Assembly: GCA_949825045.1 (NCBI GenBank)
Contig: OX463832.1
Location: 23,616,552 to 23,680,551, forward strand
Source of the DNA: Argyresthia goedartella
Lineage: Eukaryota > Arthropoda > Insecta > Lepidoptera > Argyresthiidae
Reading direction: 5' to 3'
DNA length: 64,000 nucleotides
How positions within the stretch are numbered: position 1 is the stretch's first letter; every line of letters begins with the position of its first letter. Both the position numbers and the translations under genes were made by a program. Positions 31,601 through 42,528 of this stretch are shown here, in pieces. Under the pieces are notes generated by a model that was not told the origin of the DNA, made no database searches, and was given only the letters and a program-made list of their open reading frames with translations.

Positions 31601-31970
31601 TAACACTAAGGTTGCTCGGAGGCTTCGCTGCACTCGCCCTCTTTGACGACCCGAATGGCCGATTCGGCAGTCACCCTGCCTACGAAGCCAAGGGTCTCGG
31701 GACCCCGGGTACGAGTCCCGGTGGGGGCAAATATTTTCTTGATGAAAACGGATATTGGTACCCTAGTCATGGTTGTTTATCTATCTAAGTATAATATATC
31801 TATATAAGTATGTGTATCGTTGTCTAGTACCGAAGATACAGGGAATCCTAGTTTGGGGCTAGATCAATGTGTGTAAATAGTGACCAAGGTTTTATTTATT
31901 TATAACTTATAATAAATAGGCTTTAATCTTCACCTGAGCTATCGCAGTGATTTTGACCCAAAATATTTCT
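31600..31970 (-). repeat. Repeat K, copy 9, split by SINE A
   Basis: The two halves of a minus-strand K core, GGAGGCTTCGCTGCACTCGC (about 31617-31636) and TTCACCTGAGCTATCGCAGT (about 31930-31950), lie on either side of SINE A copy 3. Removing the SINE restores the core order. Confidence 0.7.
31645..31902 (+). mobile_element. SINE A, copy 3
   Basis: Plus orientation and full length: head GACGACCCGAATGGCCGA, B box GGGTACGAGTCC (one change from the usual GGGTTCGAGTCC), body, and a TTTATTTATTTAT tail. Inserted inside a repeat K copy. Confidence 0.88.
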
Positions 31971-32105
31971 TCGTTCAAACTTCTAACTCAACCACGGGTG
32001 GTCACATCATGAAATCAAAATGATGATGATGAATGGCAGATACCAGATGGTCACGTCTTTTCCCCGGAAGAGAGGTAGCCAGAGACTAAAGACCTCCGCT
32101 TGCTC

Positions 32106-32375
32106 AAATTCCACATTCCAAATCTCTTTATTACTGTAGATATTTACATATACTTAGCAATCGTCATTTCTTGCCACTTCTCTACATTGGACCACTGTGG
32201 GAGAAGAAGGGCGTAGAAACTCCCACAGATTGATTTTTAGATCTCTTTTAAAAATTGCTTGCGCTTAACTTATACAAATATTATAATATGAATTATTAAG
32301 ATTAATAAGCAGGAATTAATAATTTCAAAATTATTAACAGCAAGGTCTGTGTTGAGCCAGATTAACCCCATACAG
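32106..32375 (-). repeat. LINE family L1, 3' untranslated end (copy d)
   Basis: Matches the 3' regions at 2533-2790 and 14430-14690 (TTTATTACTGTAGATATTTA, TACATTGGACCACTGTGGGA, ending with the TGTATGGGGTTAATCTGGC stop region). Only the untranslated tail and the last codons remain. Confidence 0.85.
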
Positions 32376-32563
32376 ATACCCCTCAGATCTTGACATACAT
32401 CCAGCGCTTAGTGAACATTCATACAAGCTCGCTGGTTACGGGCACTTATTATTCACGGCTCTACTCATATATTGCCAATATCGTCTCTGCATCTTGGGCA
32501 TCCCAGCCCGACGGCTCCGTTCGCAACCGCTGATAAATCCATCAGCATCTATTAAATCTAGAC

Positions 32564-32817
32564 ATAATAATAATAATAATAATACCTTGGACACCTTTTA
32601 CACACATTGATCTAGCCCCAAACTAGGATTCCCTGTATCTTGGGTACTAGACAACGATACATACTTATATAGATAAATATTATACTTAGATAAACAACCA
32701 TGACTAGGGTACAAACATCCGTTCTCATCAAACAAACATTTGCCCCCACCGGGACTCGAACCCGGGACCCTTGGTTTCGTAGGCAGCGTCACTACCGACT
32801 CGGCCATTCGGGTCGTC
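32564..32817 (-). mobile_element. SINE A, copy 4
   Basis: Full-length minus-strand copy with (ATT)n tail at 32564-32583 and the tRNA-like head with GGGTTCGAGTCC ending at about 32817. Confidence 0.88.
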
Positions 32818-32999
32818 AATAGACATAGCGAGGATAAAAGGAAAATAAACGTTAAAGTGCGAGTTGCATTTGCACACGAAGGGTTCCGTTCCGTACCAAC
32901 GGCGGTGGTCCACCGCACACTGTTTTTCAAGTTTACAATGCTATTGCGGCTACTTTCATACTTCATGTATGAAGCCAGGTCCTTTTATAAGTTTGTATA

Positions 33000-33837
33000 T
33001 GGTATTTAAATTCATTGTGCCCATATTTAAACCATATATTTCTCATATTTTTTTCTGCAAAATACATTTTATGTATAGAACTATATTACGTATTTTTTAT
33101 AATTTTAGAATCAGTAGTTTCGGAGATGAGGGGAAAAAATTATAAAATATTTATGCCTATTTTCTTATTTTTTTTAACTAAGCATTTCAGTTTAATAAAA
33201 TAAAATAATTTGAGATCCTCGCAAAAAATCCCTTACATTAGACATGTCACACGAGACAGTTTAACAAAGTTATTTTCTAATTTTCTGTTTTACCCCCTAT
33301 AATTGGCCCCCAAATTCCAAATATATTTGCTTTCGTAATACGTTCGTATTTGGGTCACAAAAATACATAAGTGTACCTAATTTAAACTTAATCGGATCAG
33401 AATTCAGTCGTTTAATATTACTTTTACACACCTAGGACAGACACACGAGTGATCCTATGATGGTTTCGTTTTTCCTTTTTAAGGTACGGAACCCTAATAA
33501 TAGATAAGCTTCAGTTAAGATAATATCACATTGAATAATATTTTGAGACCTAAAAAAATAAAACGTTTTGCACGTTTTTATTTTATTCCGTATTGATTTT
33601 CAACAAAAAATAACAACTTATAGAACGTATTTAAAAATACCCATTAGAGGAAGTGACGTCGTGAATGCCATTGAGACACTTCGATGTAGGTTACAGAGCT
33701 ATGGTTCAGTCTCCCTTCCCTTTCCAAGCGTAATAAGGAGTAAAGTCGCCGTCAATAGAAATTGTGGAGTATGTAAACAAAGCGCCATGTTGTCTTTGTC
33801 TATGAATAGGTGAACTATCTAATGGGTATGTGATTAA
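33000..33837. other. AT-rich stretch, no gene seen
   Basis: No supported gene. TACCCATTAGA at about 33638-33648 and TCTAATGGGTA at about 33815-33826 form a short inverted pair that may bound a small degenerate MITE. Confidence 0.35.
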
Positions 33838-34585
33838 TAGTTATTTGTGTCACAAGGGAGCAAAATTATGTATTTACGGCGAGGGCGGTACATTGAATCC
33901 AGAGTGAAGGGAAGGGATTCTAAGTTAGAATCCTGAGCGTAACGAAGGATTCAAGCGTTAACGCCCATGACGAAAATAATTTTGCTCCTGTATGACACAT
34001 ACAACTTTTCACACCGACTATGAGGAAAATTTAAATTAAATGCTCTTAAAAAATTAAATAACTATACTTTGAATTATACTTTCACCACTTTTACAGTAAT
34101 CGAACAACGTAAACAAAACTTTTTTTTTATAATGGCGGATTGTGAAGGATTAGGATCACCACAGATAAAATATTCCTGTGTACTTTTACTAATGTGTAAA
34201 AATAATCGAATCGAATATTACAATGGTTCGGATATCAATATTCATTATATCATAATAACAGACATCAATAGTTTAGATTTCAGTAAAACCAATAATTTAT
34301 TGTGACATTATTTTTTAAATATTACGAAAAATTCATAATTGTGCATATAACGTTGTTAATGTTAAAACTTCAAACATGTTCGTTTTTAATCGACTACGCC
34401 ATCGTAGTCGATTGTAATGTAATTTCATAATAACATTCGATTATTTTAATCTGTGCTCATTGCGTAAATGCTACATCTCATGAATAAATTAAAAAAGTAG
34501 CTTGAACAGAAAAGTTGCATTTTGCTCCCTCTCGTCGTGGAGTAAAACTTACTCGCCGAATGTAAGGTGTGAAAAATATGTTAGG
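33838..34585 (-). repeat. Repeat R, copy 2
   Basis: Inverted copy of 12905-13617. The terminal part shows the inverted pair GTGTCACAAGGGAGCAAAAT (33848-33867) and AATTTTGCTCCTGTATGACA (about 33979-33998). A short plus-strand open stretch at 34069-34305 is not conserved in the other copy and is unlikely to be coding. Confidence 0.8.
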
Positions 34586-34802
34586 TTCTTAATTAATTTT
34601 CTTTATTTGATTCATCGCTAAAATATTCTGATGAATCGCTAGTCGAATCGCCCACGTTAATTACAAATGTTTCCGTCACAGCATCGGTGGCCGTATCTAT
34701 TATCCCATCCAGTTCTCTTTTTTTTTCTACATGACCTACACATTTCGCCCACTATTCTGCCCCGATCCGCGCCAAACCGTGGTCCAACAAAATCTTCACA
34801 TC

Positions 34803-35140
34803 GTCCATTTTTAGGGTTCCGTACCCGAAGGGTACCAAATGGGACCCTATTGCTAAGACTCCGCTGTCCGTCCGTCCGTCCGTCTGTCACCAGGCTGTAT
34901 CTCAAGAACCTAGCTAGCTAGAGAGTTGAAATTTTCACAGATTATGTATTTCTGTTGCCGCTTTATCAACAAATACTAAAAAACAGGATAAAATAAATAT
35001 TTAAGGGGGCTCCCATACAACAATACCACATACAAACTTATGGATGCACCTGGTTACGTACATGGAGTGTGAAAGTAAAATCCAAACTATTCACTCCACA
35101 CCATCGCTTCCATTTAACGGTGTTACGGAACCCTTCGTGC
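34803..35140 (-). repeat. Repeat P (GGTTCCGTACC type)
   Basis: Carries TAGGGTTCCGTACCCGAAGG, the CCGTCCGTCCGTCCGTCTGT run and ACAAACTTATGGATGCACCT. Similar copies lie at 41430-41757 (inverted) and in pieces at 58370-58990. Non-coding. Confidence 0.7.
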
Positions 35141-35159
35141 GCGATTTAGACTTGCACTT

Positions 35160-36020
35160 GACCGGTTTTTTATTTCGTTTTGTTGTTCCTTCCAACGTAA
35201 CCTTTTACTTGCGCCCATATTAATCCTATCGTGTTAAGCTCGCAATGATATGGTGGAAGGCGCAAAACTTTCACACTTTTCGATGTTGCAAACTCATCTA
35301 CTACATATATTTTTTTATCTACACACGTATCATAAACCCTCTTTACTGCGTTCAAAAACCGCACGTTACGATCAGCATTATGTTAAACTACTTGGTAAAA
35401 ACTCGTTTCGTATCTGGAAAACTACACATTATGGTCATTATGTGTAGTTTTTCTACATATAATGACATTCAAATTTCGAACGCCGACGCCCGCCTGCATG
35501 CCGCCCCTAGTTTGTCTGTGAAGTTGGTACTGACTGACATTCAAATTTAGAACGCCCGAAGTTGGTGCTACAGAACAAGCTAAACAACTGCAGAGCCACA
35601 ATGCCGGTCAAACATGCGGTTCCTGAACACATCAAAGAGTGATTATGATATGTGTGTAGATAAACTAGTGTATGTAACTGTATAATTAGGCATTAAAACC
35701 CTCGAGTGATATTATTATGAAACTCGCCTATGACCTCCATTATGTAGCAGTCACATAAACTACTATTATATTTTTGCTTTTCTACTTTAGCTATGAGATT
35801 CGCTTTGATTTCGGTTTCTTGAAATTTGATTTTTCGCGCAACAAGTTTTGGATAGCCTCCTTCTGCCAACTCATGTTGGGCTCCTTTTCGATTTGACGCG
35901 AATGATATGGGGCATTGTCCATTACTATGACGGAACCAATTGGGATTTGTTCCAAAAATTTTTTCGAACCACTTCTCAAAATTGTGCGCATCCATTTCAT
36001 TTATTTTAGAGATTGACGCG
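35160..36020 (-). pseudogene. DDE transposase relic split by MITE M1
   Basis: Read on the minus strand: KINEMDAHNFEKWFE, then (after a frameshift) IPIGSVIVMDNAPYHSRQIE with the second catalytic Asp, WQKEAIQNLLREK, IAKVEKQKY, then the 450-bp M1 insertion at 35315-35766, then YVVDEFATSKSVKVLRLPPY and HCELNTIGLIWAQVKG. Active relatives have NPIE at the last site; here the catalytic Glu is replaced by Gly. At least two frameshifts plus the MITE make it inactive. The PPYHC and MDNAPYHS blocks tie it to the relic at 28186-29480. Confidence 0.88.
35315..35766 (+). mobile_element. MITE family M1, copy d, inside the transposase relic
   Basis: A complete-looking copy from TTATCTACACACGTATCATA to CATAAACTACTAT. 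TATATTTTT occurs on both sides (about 35306-35314 and 35767-35775) and may be the target duplication. Removal restores contiguity of the transposase frame. Confidence 0.85.
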
Positions 36021-36249
36021 ATTGACGCATGGCTCGCCAAGGTTCACAGTTAAATCGATTATCGATATCTGTCACACAACACAACAAAGGAGTTGTTTTT
36101 AGTCCGTATAGCACACGAGCTGATGCCCGCTCAATATGTGGGGACCCGGACATAGCAGGGAGGTCTGACTCCTGGGCATGGGTAATTACATTTTCATCCC
36201 CTCCAAAAAATAATAATACTGACGCAAAGTTCTGTCCCTTACGTACAGC

Positions 36250-36420
36250 GCGTTCCGAATGGAGCTGACTGCACTAATAAAACTACCATCAAACTGCTCA
36301 CGCCCATCATGGCATTCCGAATGGGAAATGGCGTCCATCACACCTTAAACTTAAGATCCTTTCGGAACGCTTTGAACGCTATGTAGACATTGTCACTGCC
36401 AGTTATAATATAACCACACT
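36250..36420. repeat. Dispersed repeat shared with 43330-43520
   Basis: GGCATTCCGAATGGGAAATGGCG-like sequence and TTCGGAACGCTTTGAA recur at 43400-43460 in the same order. It contains short inverted ATTCCGAAT/TTCGGAAC elements. Non-coding. Confidence 0.5.
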
Positions 36421-36442
36421 TATACTTTTGACATGATAACGT

Positions 36443-36830
36443 ATTATAAATCGATGAACGCCGGCTGCACGCACGAAAAAGCATAACCCATTGTCACGTT
36501 CCGCCTGAGTGCAAGCGAGAGCGCGGAACAAACGATAGAGAGGCATTATCGGCCTAAGTGTTTCATATGATGTTATCACGTAAAGTTATCGTCCATAAAC
36601 AGATCTTACAGACAGCCAATTTGTGACGTGACATCCTCTTATAAATCGATGAACGCCGACTGCACGCAAAAAAAAGCATGACTAATTTTCACGTTTTACC
36701 TGAGCCAGCGTGCAAGCGAGAGCGCGGAACAAACGATAGAGAGGCACGAGCGGTCTAAGCGTTTACCTTATGGCGTTATCACGTAAAATAATCGTCTGTA
36801 AACCGACTTTACAAACAACCATTTATTTAT
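36443..36830 (+). repeat. Tandem duplication, period about 195 bp
   Basis: ATAAATCGATGAACGCCG starts at 36447 and again near 36642, each followed by GCGAGAGCGCGGAACAAACG and GATAGAGAGGCA. A diverged relative with TAAACCTACTTTACAAACAA lies at about 53810-54060. Confidence 0.75.
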
Positions 36831-36984
36831 TTTTGCAAGAAACCAGAGGAAATATTAATTGCATTAAACAATCTGGAGTACCAGGAGTTGCTGGTTGCTG
36901 TTTCAAACTGGATTGACTCGGAAGAAGATAGCTTTAGCGATGAGAGTAGAACAGCTGACAAATGTCAATGTCACATTTGAGACA

Positions 36985-37150
36985 TAGCTAAGACATTTAA
37001 TGATTTCTTTATAGACCAAGTAGAATCTCCAAGTAGTAAGATACCTAACTTCAGACCAACCAAATCTAACCAAAAATCAATATTCATGGTACCAACAGAT
37101 GTTACGGAAGTCAATTATCTACTAAAAGGTCTCAATGGGACTAATCGAAT
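36985..37150 (+). pseudogene. LINE fragment between endonuclease and reverse transcriptase
   Basis: Reads DIAKTFNDFFIDQVESPSS and FMVPTDVTEVNYLLKGLN. This (I)A..FN.FF and the (F)..P....EV...(I/L)..L pattern is the linker just before the reverse transcriptase of jockey/CR1-like LINEs. It may be a 5' part of family L1. Confidence 0.6.
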
Positions 37151-37283
37151 ATGTTGCGACTCGGAACGCGCTGACAGAAGTGTCAAAATTGCATTCTGGG
37201 GTCAAGACGTCACTTCCAATGATGGATTTTTTCACGCCAATCTGTCAGTTTGAACCCACGATTTTTGACAATAAATTATAGTA

Positions 37284-37500
37284 CAGATGTAGTAAATAAT
37301 CCTTTCCTTTCGTATTTTCTCGGAAATGTTCGTTTTTGTCTTACTACTCACTTCATTTGACATTGATAAATAAAGTATGCGATTTATTTGATACCTACAC
37401 GTAATTTAATAATACAGTAATTCATAGACACATCGGCACCATTCGGGTGTTATCGTTGTTCCGAGTTTTGCCGATAGGAAAGGATTATTCACTACATCTG
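37284..37500. mobile_element. Small Tc1/mariner-like MITE
   Basis: Ends CAGATGTAGTAAATAATCCT and, read from the right, CAGATGTAGTGAATAATCCT, i.e. TIRs of about 27 bp with one change in the first 20. TA lies on both sides (37282-37283 and 37501-37502). The 217-bp element has no coding capacity. Confidence 0.8.
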
Positions 37501-37677
37501 TATTAGCCATTGGCAAACGTCACCTTTACTGAAGATTCTATTGTGGGTATTTGTTTGAACAACATAAAATTTGCGTTAATTTTTATGGCACTTTTTTTTT
37601 TTCCGGCCAGCAGAGTATTGAAAGCTTAGATTGAAAGGGATGTTTTATCAAGCTCTTGGTGTATTGGACATGACATA

Positions 37678-38211
37678 TGTTCAGGCCTCTCGGCACCCGA
37701 TGACCTCGCAGGGGCCCATAGCTACGAGGTAGCGTAGCTATCAGATGCCAAGAAGCAAGAACGTCGGCGATTCACCGAGCTAAGTAAATAGATTCTATCT
37801 GACCTGGTCTGTGCTTCGTTCCCGTCAAACTCCTGTCTCTCTGCAAGGCCTGGGTGCACCCTAGGCTCTTCTTGGTAGACAGGTTCTTCAGCCAACCAGG
37901 TATGGCTGGCAGGCCAGCTTCGACTCCAACACAGGTTATGTTACGTGGGAAAAACCAATCGGCCACGTAAATGCGAACTTTATCTGGTTCGGAGAACCAC
38001 AATACACTCAGCTATAAGACAATCCTGAGGGGAGCCCGAATACAATTCCAGATGGCTTACGATTTAATTTCAAATGCCCAAAATCAATACGCGTCACATT
38101 GCGGGGGCTTTTCGTCTGTCAGTTGTCAAAAAACTGCAAGGTTGGCAGCAACGTCAAATTCAAAATGGCCGTTCCGAAACCATCGATCGAATATAGATTT
38201 GGAATCGAACA
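37678..38211. mobile_element. Solo LTR of the BEL/Pao family
   Basis: 534 bp, TGTTCAGG...CGAACA, flanked by a perfect 5-bp duplication ACATA (37673-37677 and 38212-38216). It is clearly the same family as the LTRs at 46266 and 51007, but differs from them at many scattered positions, so it is an older insertion that lost its interior by LTR-LTR recombination. Confidence 0.92.
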
Positions 38212-38439
38212 ACATACGTGAAAATTAAAGCAAAATTAAAATCAATTCACGATTCATATGGGTTACACAGGACAGACTTAAATGGCGCCTAATGTGACAT
38301 TGTGAACACCGTACCTAAGTTTATGAACTCACGAAATTAATCACAAGAGATTCTCGATAAATTGTAAACTAAGTATGTACTCACAATATAACTTGTTAAT
38401 TTCCGTTAGCTTATAATCAAAAACGTTAAATTGTGGACG

Positions 38440-38700
38440 GTTGAAGCTTGAATTGCAAGCGAAATACCAGGGCGAAGTGGATCAGGATAAGTGCAGCGCA
38501 GCAAATCCCCCTTTATTCTTCGTGTTAGCTTGACTTGTAAGGATAAAAGAAACATATATTTTAAACCCTGTCAGTCTCATTTACAATTTGTAGACCATCG
38601 TTTGTAATCTCATTCGATAATTTATAAACTAGCGGTTTTTACAATCTTACGGTGATATGAGGGGGTGTACCCAATCGTCGGTTTCCCGACACCTGTTGAG
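38440..38700 (+). repeat. Repeat K, copy 5
   Basis: A diverged core (GGGCGAAGTGGATCAGGATA, GCAAATCCCCCTTTATTCTT, CGTGTTAGCTTGACTTGTAA) with the same AAACCCTGTC side block as copy 3 and palindromic arm motifs of the type TTTATAAACTAGCGG. Part of the long-TIR element at 37667-38918. Confidence 0.65.
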
Positions 38701-39239
38701 GATGAACATCTTATTAGATCTACTAAGATCATCGTCCTCAACAGCTTGTCAGGAGACCCAGTTTACAATTTATCGACAGTCTACAATCTCGTGAGATAAA
38801 TTTCGCGAGTTCATAAACGGTGTTCACTTTTCAATTTTAACTCTGTCCTGTGCAACCCGTAGAAATCGTGAATTGATTTTCTTTTTGCTTTAAATTTCAC
38901 GTATGTAATGTCTATCTATAGCTCGTTTTCGATCACCAAACGAATGTGAGTTCCAGCAATTTCAAGGTATTGTAAGAAAGTTTTAGAGTAGTTATGTCAC
39001 TATTTCCGATCATCGATATAAATACTAAGGATGGGCCTTCCCGTACTAAATTTCTTACCATTTTGAGGCTAAGAAAAATAGCGCCCCTGTCGGAATTCGT
39101 CGGAACCAAGACAGTACGAAAAATTGTAACGGCGTCACGTTCGGTCACGTTCCGAATTGTGGTGTATAGACACAATATTAGGAAAGTTGATCTACGGATA
39201 ACTCTCAAATACCTGGTGACTTTTAATCGGTGATTAGGA

Positions 39240-40460
39240 GTAGAAATAAAATATATCTAGCTAAAATTTTACTTAAGGGGCGAGGTCTCACGCAATTAGC
39301 TCATGTTTAATTAATAAAAAGTTGAAACATAATTAAATAGGCATATTAATTTTTGTCTTTGCAGTTAAATTATGAAAGAGGATGTAAGCTCACAGATACA
39401 CATTAGTAGCGTGACTTGGAATTTAAGATCTTGATTTTAATTTATAAGTAATAAACTACCTAATCATAGAAAAAGTTATGAATTAGTTAGGGGGGGGGGG
39501 GGGGGTAACCAAATGACATTACGAATAGTAATCTCATGACATTACGAATAGTAATCTTGACATTACGAATAGAAAAATAACCAAATCGGATCGTTTTTCA
39601 AATATAGGAAGCGGGCAGTTTCACTGTGCGTCGCGCGTCGCTACAAAGTTACGTCAGTCGAATGGTTGATTTTTGTTTGAGGATTTTTTCGAGAACAATA
39701 TTTTATAGATAATCAATTTAAAGCCAATAGTAATTGAAAATATAATATTTACTTGTGATACGACACTCCCTGTTTTTGTGTTTTGCGATTTGGGTATGAT
39801 TTACACCTTTTTACGTCGCAGGTCACCATTTTTGTTTTTGCTGCCGACATGTCAATCGGCTGTCACCGTCCAAGCGCGACTGATTGCAAACAGTACAATT
39901 TTCCCGATTTTGTACTGTTTTTGTAGCGACACTTTCAAGCGCTCCGTGCCCTGTCCCTACTATTCAAGTCTGTGTTTCCGATACATATTTTGTCTAACCT
40001 AACTGAAGGCACGGATTGCTTCTCTATCCGGACAAACGAAAGCATTTTTGCCCAAGCTGAAACAGAGACGCTTTGCTCGCTCGGTCAACAATGTCGTGGC
40101 GATGTGGCTTAACAGAAAGGGTTGAATTTCGTGAAAGATGTCTGTTTTAATTATTTTTAATCTGAATTACTTGTTGTTTTTAGGGTTCCGTATATAAACA
40201 AGGAATCCTTATAGTTTCGTCAAGTTTGTCGGTCCGTCTCACAGTGGTCTAGGATTTGTTCCTCCATACTCATAGGAACATAATGTCTGGAATAATTATA
40301 AAAAAATATGTAATGTCTCCGGTATACCTCCCTATATGTCATATTAAAACATGGAGTGGATTAGTTGCTCCACAAGTGAGAAAAATAATGTTGATTATTT
40401 TTTTGTACGGGAGATAACACTTAAAGTACATTATTTAGGAACTTATTACAACTGATGGGC
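39240..40460. other. Unassigned stretch with a 16-G run and a short tandem repeat
   Basis: 39490-39505 is an uninterrupted run of 16 G. 39514-39572 holds three copies of a TGACATTACGAATAG unit. 39580-40020 is GC-richer and repeat-like without a recognised protein. A TAGGGTTCCGTA fragment of repeat P lies near 40180. Confidence 0.6.
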
Positions 40461-41416
40461 TGGTGCTCACATGATCTATTGTACATGACATGCTGAACAT
40501 AACGTCATCTATTTCATGCACTTTTCGGTGCAGCTTTGGATGTAGTTAACTTTTGAAAATTTGAATATTTAGTATGAGCGTATTCGTTTATGTTCAACAT
40601 AATGAGATGTAGTTCATAGGTAGAATGAAGCAAACATGAATACTAGGTACTTGTGTTTATGTAGGTGCATCATCAATAACTTTGGGGATGTTGCTAGTTA
40701 ATAGCCCGTTGTAATAACTTTGGGGATGTTGCTAGTTAATAGCCCTTGTTTGGCTTTTATGAATAATAATGAAGTTAAAGAAATTACATTAAATGACTAA
40801 CCAGATCGTTATAGTAATGGTTATAGTAAGTTTATTATTGAATTGAATTATTGAAAAATAATATAATATATAATAATATAAAAAATTGAATTATTGAAGC
40901 CGAAGAAAGCAGTGCCCATAGATTCCGCGGAAAAAGCTTTAGGTATTTTGACCTCTTTGAAGCTATCAAAGTGGCAATATTTGACTTTGAGAGCTAGTGC
41001 CCAAATATTTGGTATATCTATACATATTTAAATTACCTCTATTATTGTTAATAAAGATCATTAGCAGACTGTTGACTAAAGACAGTTTTATTGTTATTGA
41101 TGTATTTTGCCTTATTTTTTTTTACTTTTTTAACAAGCTATTATAAATTATTATAGTAACCATATTGTAATTTCCGTATCAAAATATTAAAATAAAACAA
41201 CTTATAAACTTTGTTTTTGTTATTATTTGCATTTCTTTTATTTTTATGGTATTTTCACTCTAAAGAGATCGGCTGGTATCTCATTATGTCAAAGATTATA
41301 ACGATAAAGCTGATAGTAAAAATTCAAAATTTCAAAAGTTAACTACTTCCAAAGCTGCACCGAAAAGTGCATGAATTATATCAACATGCAATGTATAATA
41401 GATCATGTGAGCACCA
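40461..41416. mobile_element. Long-TIR element of 956 bp
   Basis: Arms of about 145 bp: the left arm (40461-40607) begins TGGTGCTCACATGATCTATT and contains CATGCACTTTTCGGTGCAGC; the right arm (41276-41416) has the inverted GCTGCACCGAAAAGTGCATG and ends AGATCATGTGAGCACCA. The AT-rich interior has no gene and includes a two-unit tandem repeat at 40675-40745. No target duplication was identified with confidence. Confidence 0.78.
40675..40745 (+). repeat. Two-unit tandem repeat, period 38 bp
   Basis: AATAACTTTGGGGATGTTGC followed by TAGTTAATAGCCC occurs at 40675 and again at 40713 without mismatch in the shared part. Confidence 0.85.
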
Positions 41417-41429
41417 TGTGGAGTGAATA

Positions 41430-41757
41430 GTTTGGATTTTACATAGCAAAATGTTGTTTACAAAGATATTGGTGCGGCTACTTTCACACTCCATGAATGT
41501 AACCAGGTGCATTCATAAGTTTGTATGTGGTATTGAACGAATAGTTGTATGGGAGCCCCCTTAAATATTTATTTTATTCTGTTTTTTTTTTGTATTTGTT
41601 GTTATAGCGGCAACAGAAATACATCATCTGTGAAAATTTCAACTGTCTTACCATCGCGGTTCATGAGATACAGCCTGGTGACAGACGGACGGACGGACGG
41701 ACAGCGGAGGCTTAGTAATAGGGTCCCGTTGGGCACCCTTCGGGTAGGGAACCCTAC
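41430..41757 (+). repeat. Repeat P, inverted relative to 34803-35140
   Basis: Contains ATAAGTTTGTATGTGGTATT, GGGAGCCCCCTTAAATATTT, the GACGGACGGACGGACGGACA run and GGGCACCCTTCGGGTAGGGA. The order is the reverse complement of the 34.8-35.1 kb copy. Confidence 0.7.
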
Positions 41758-42377
41758 AAAGAGGCTGTACCTACAGGATGCCACAGAAAGGTGTGGTCAT
41801 ATTGCAGGGGGTTGTTATGGTATGGGCATAATTCTGAACAACTTTCACTATGAAACCGATTTGATCAGAGCAACTTTATTTTTCACTTCTCCATTCAGTT
41901 TGGGCCGGGCGATCAGCTGTTTGGTCTTCTGAATTGACCTCAAATCAAGACTTGTTTTAAGACGGTCTTGGTAATTTTACGGATCAGTTTCGGTTCCTCA
42001 ACTGAATCGGCATAAGACGTCGTGGTGGACACCGAGGAAAGCTGCCCAAATTCGTCCAATGTCCTTGAAAAGGACCCTACCCTGCAAACCCCGTGGTCTC
42101 TACGGCCAAAGGAGGAAACAGGTAACTTCCCATTAGCTGAGACTGGAATCCAATCCCGCAAACGCGGGATCCCACACCTTTGATGCGGGATTAGTATGAG
42201 GATTGGTCTTGGGCAAAAAATTAAATGTATTTATTTATTTTATTTATATATTTATACTGAAGGAGTACCAACAGCTGCAAAAACATGTTATAAGTCTTAG
42301 ATAGTAATGCAAAGCCAATTATGGGAACTCACAGTTAGAAGTGGCATAGAAAAAAGAAAAATGTTTGACACACTTAC

Positions 42378-42528
42378 GGCCGGTTTCCTAGGCGCTGATT
42401 AAGTTAACCAATTGGTTAAACTGATTTGAGCCAATCACGTGCCGCCAATATTCAAAATAGCGGCACGTGATTGGCTGAAATCAATTTAACCAATTTGTTA
42501 ACTTAACCAGCGCCCAGGAAACCGGCCA
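42378..42528. mobile_element. Fold-back MITE with possible TTA target site
   Basis: Left arm GGCCGGTTTCCTAGGCGCTG... to CAATCACGTGCCGC is mirrored by the right arm GCGGCACGTGATTGGCTGAA... to CAGGAAACCGGCC. The arms are about 68 bp with a 15-bp loop. TTA lies at both outer sides (near 42373 and 42531), as in PIF/Harbinger elements, so that superfamily is a reasonable guess. Confidence 0.8.

Larger units (their letters stand above)
37667..38918. mobile_element. Long-TIR element carrying a repeat K core, interrupted by a solo LTR
   Basis: Outer arms are inverted copies: ACATACGTGAAAATTAAAGC at 38212 and GCTTTAAATTTCACGTATGT near the right end (38891-38910), with similarity continuing inward about 150 bp through CAATTCACGATT and CACAGGACAG. 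The match extends outward through GACATGACATA left of the solo LTR, so the LTR at 37678-38211 sits inside the left arm. The middle holds K core copy 5 (38462-38560). Confidence 0.7.

Noticed and set aside
34069..34305. Small protein of 78 codons on the plus strand
   Set aside because: It lies in repeat R, and the inverted copy at 13.1-13.4 kb does not keep the frame open.
39781..40002. Membrane-like small protein on the plus strand
   Set aside because: No splice signals or homology; it lies in repeat-like sequence and the hydrophobicity comes from T-rich codons.
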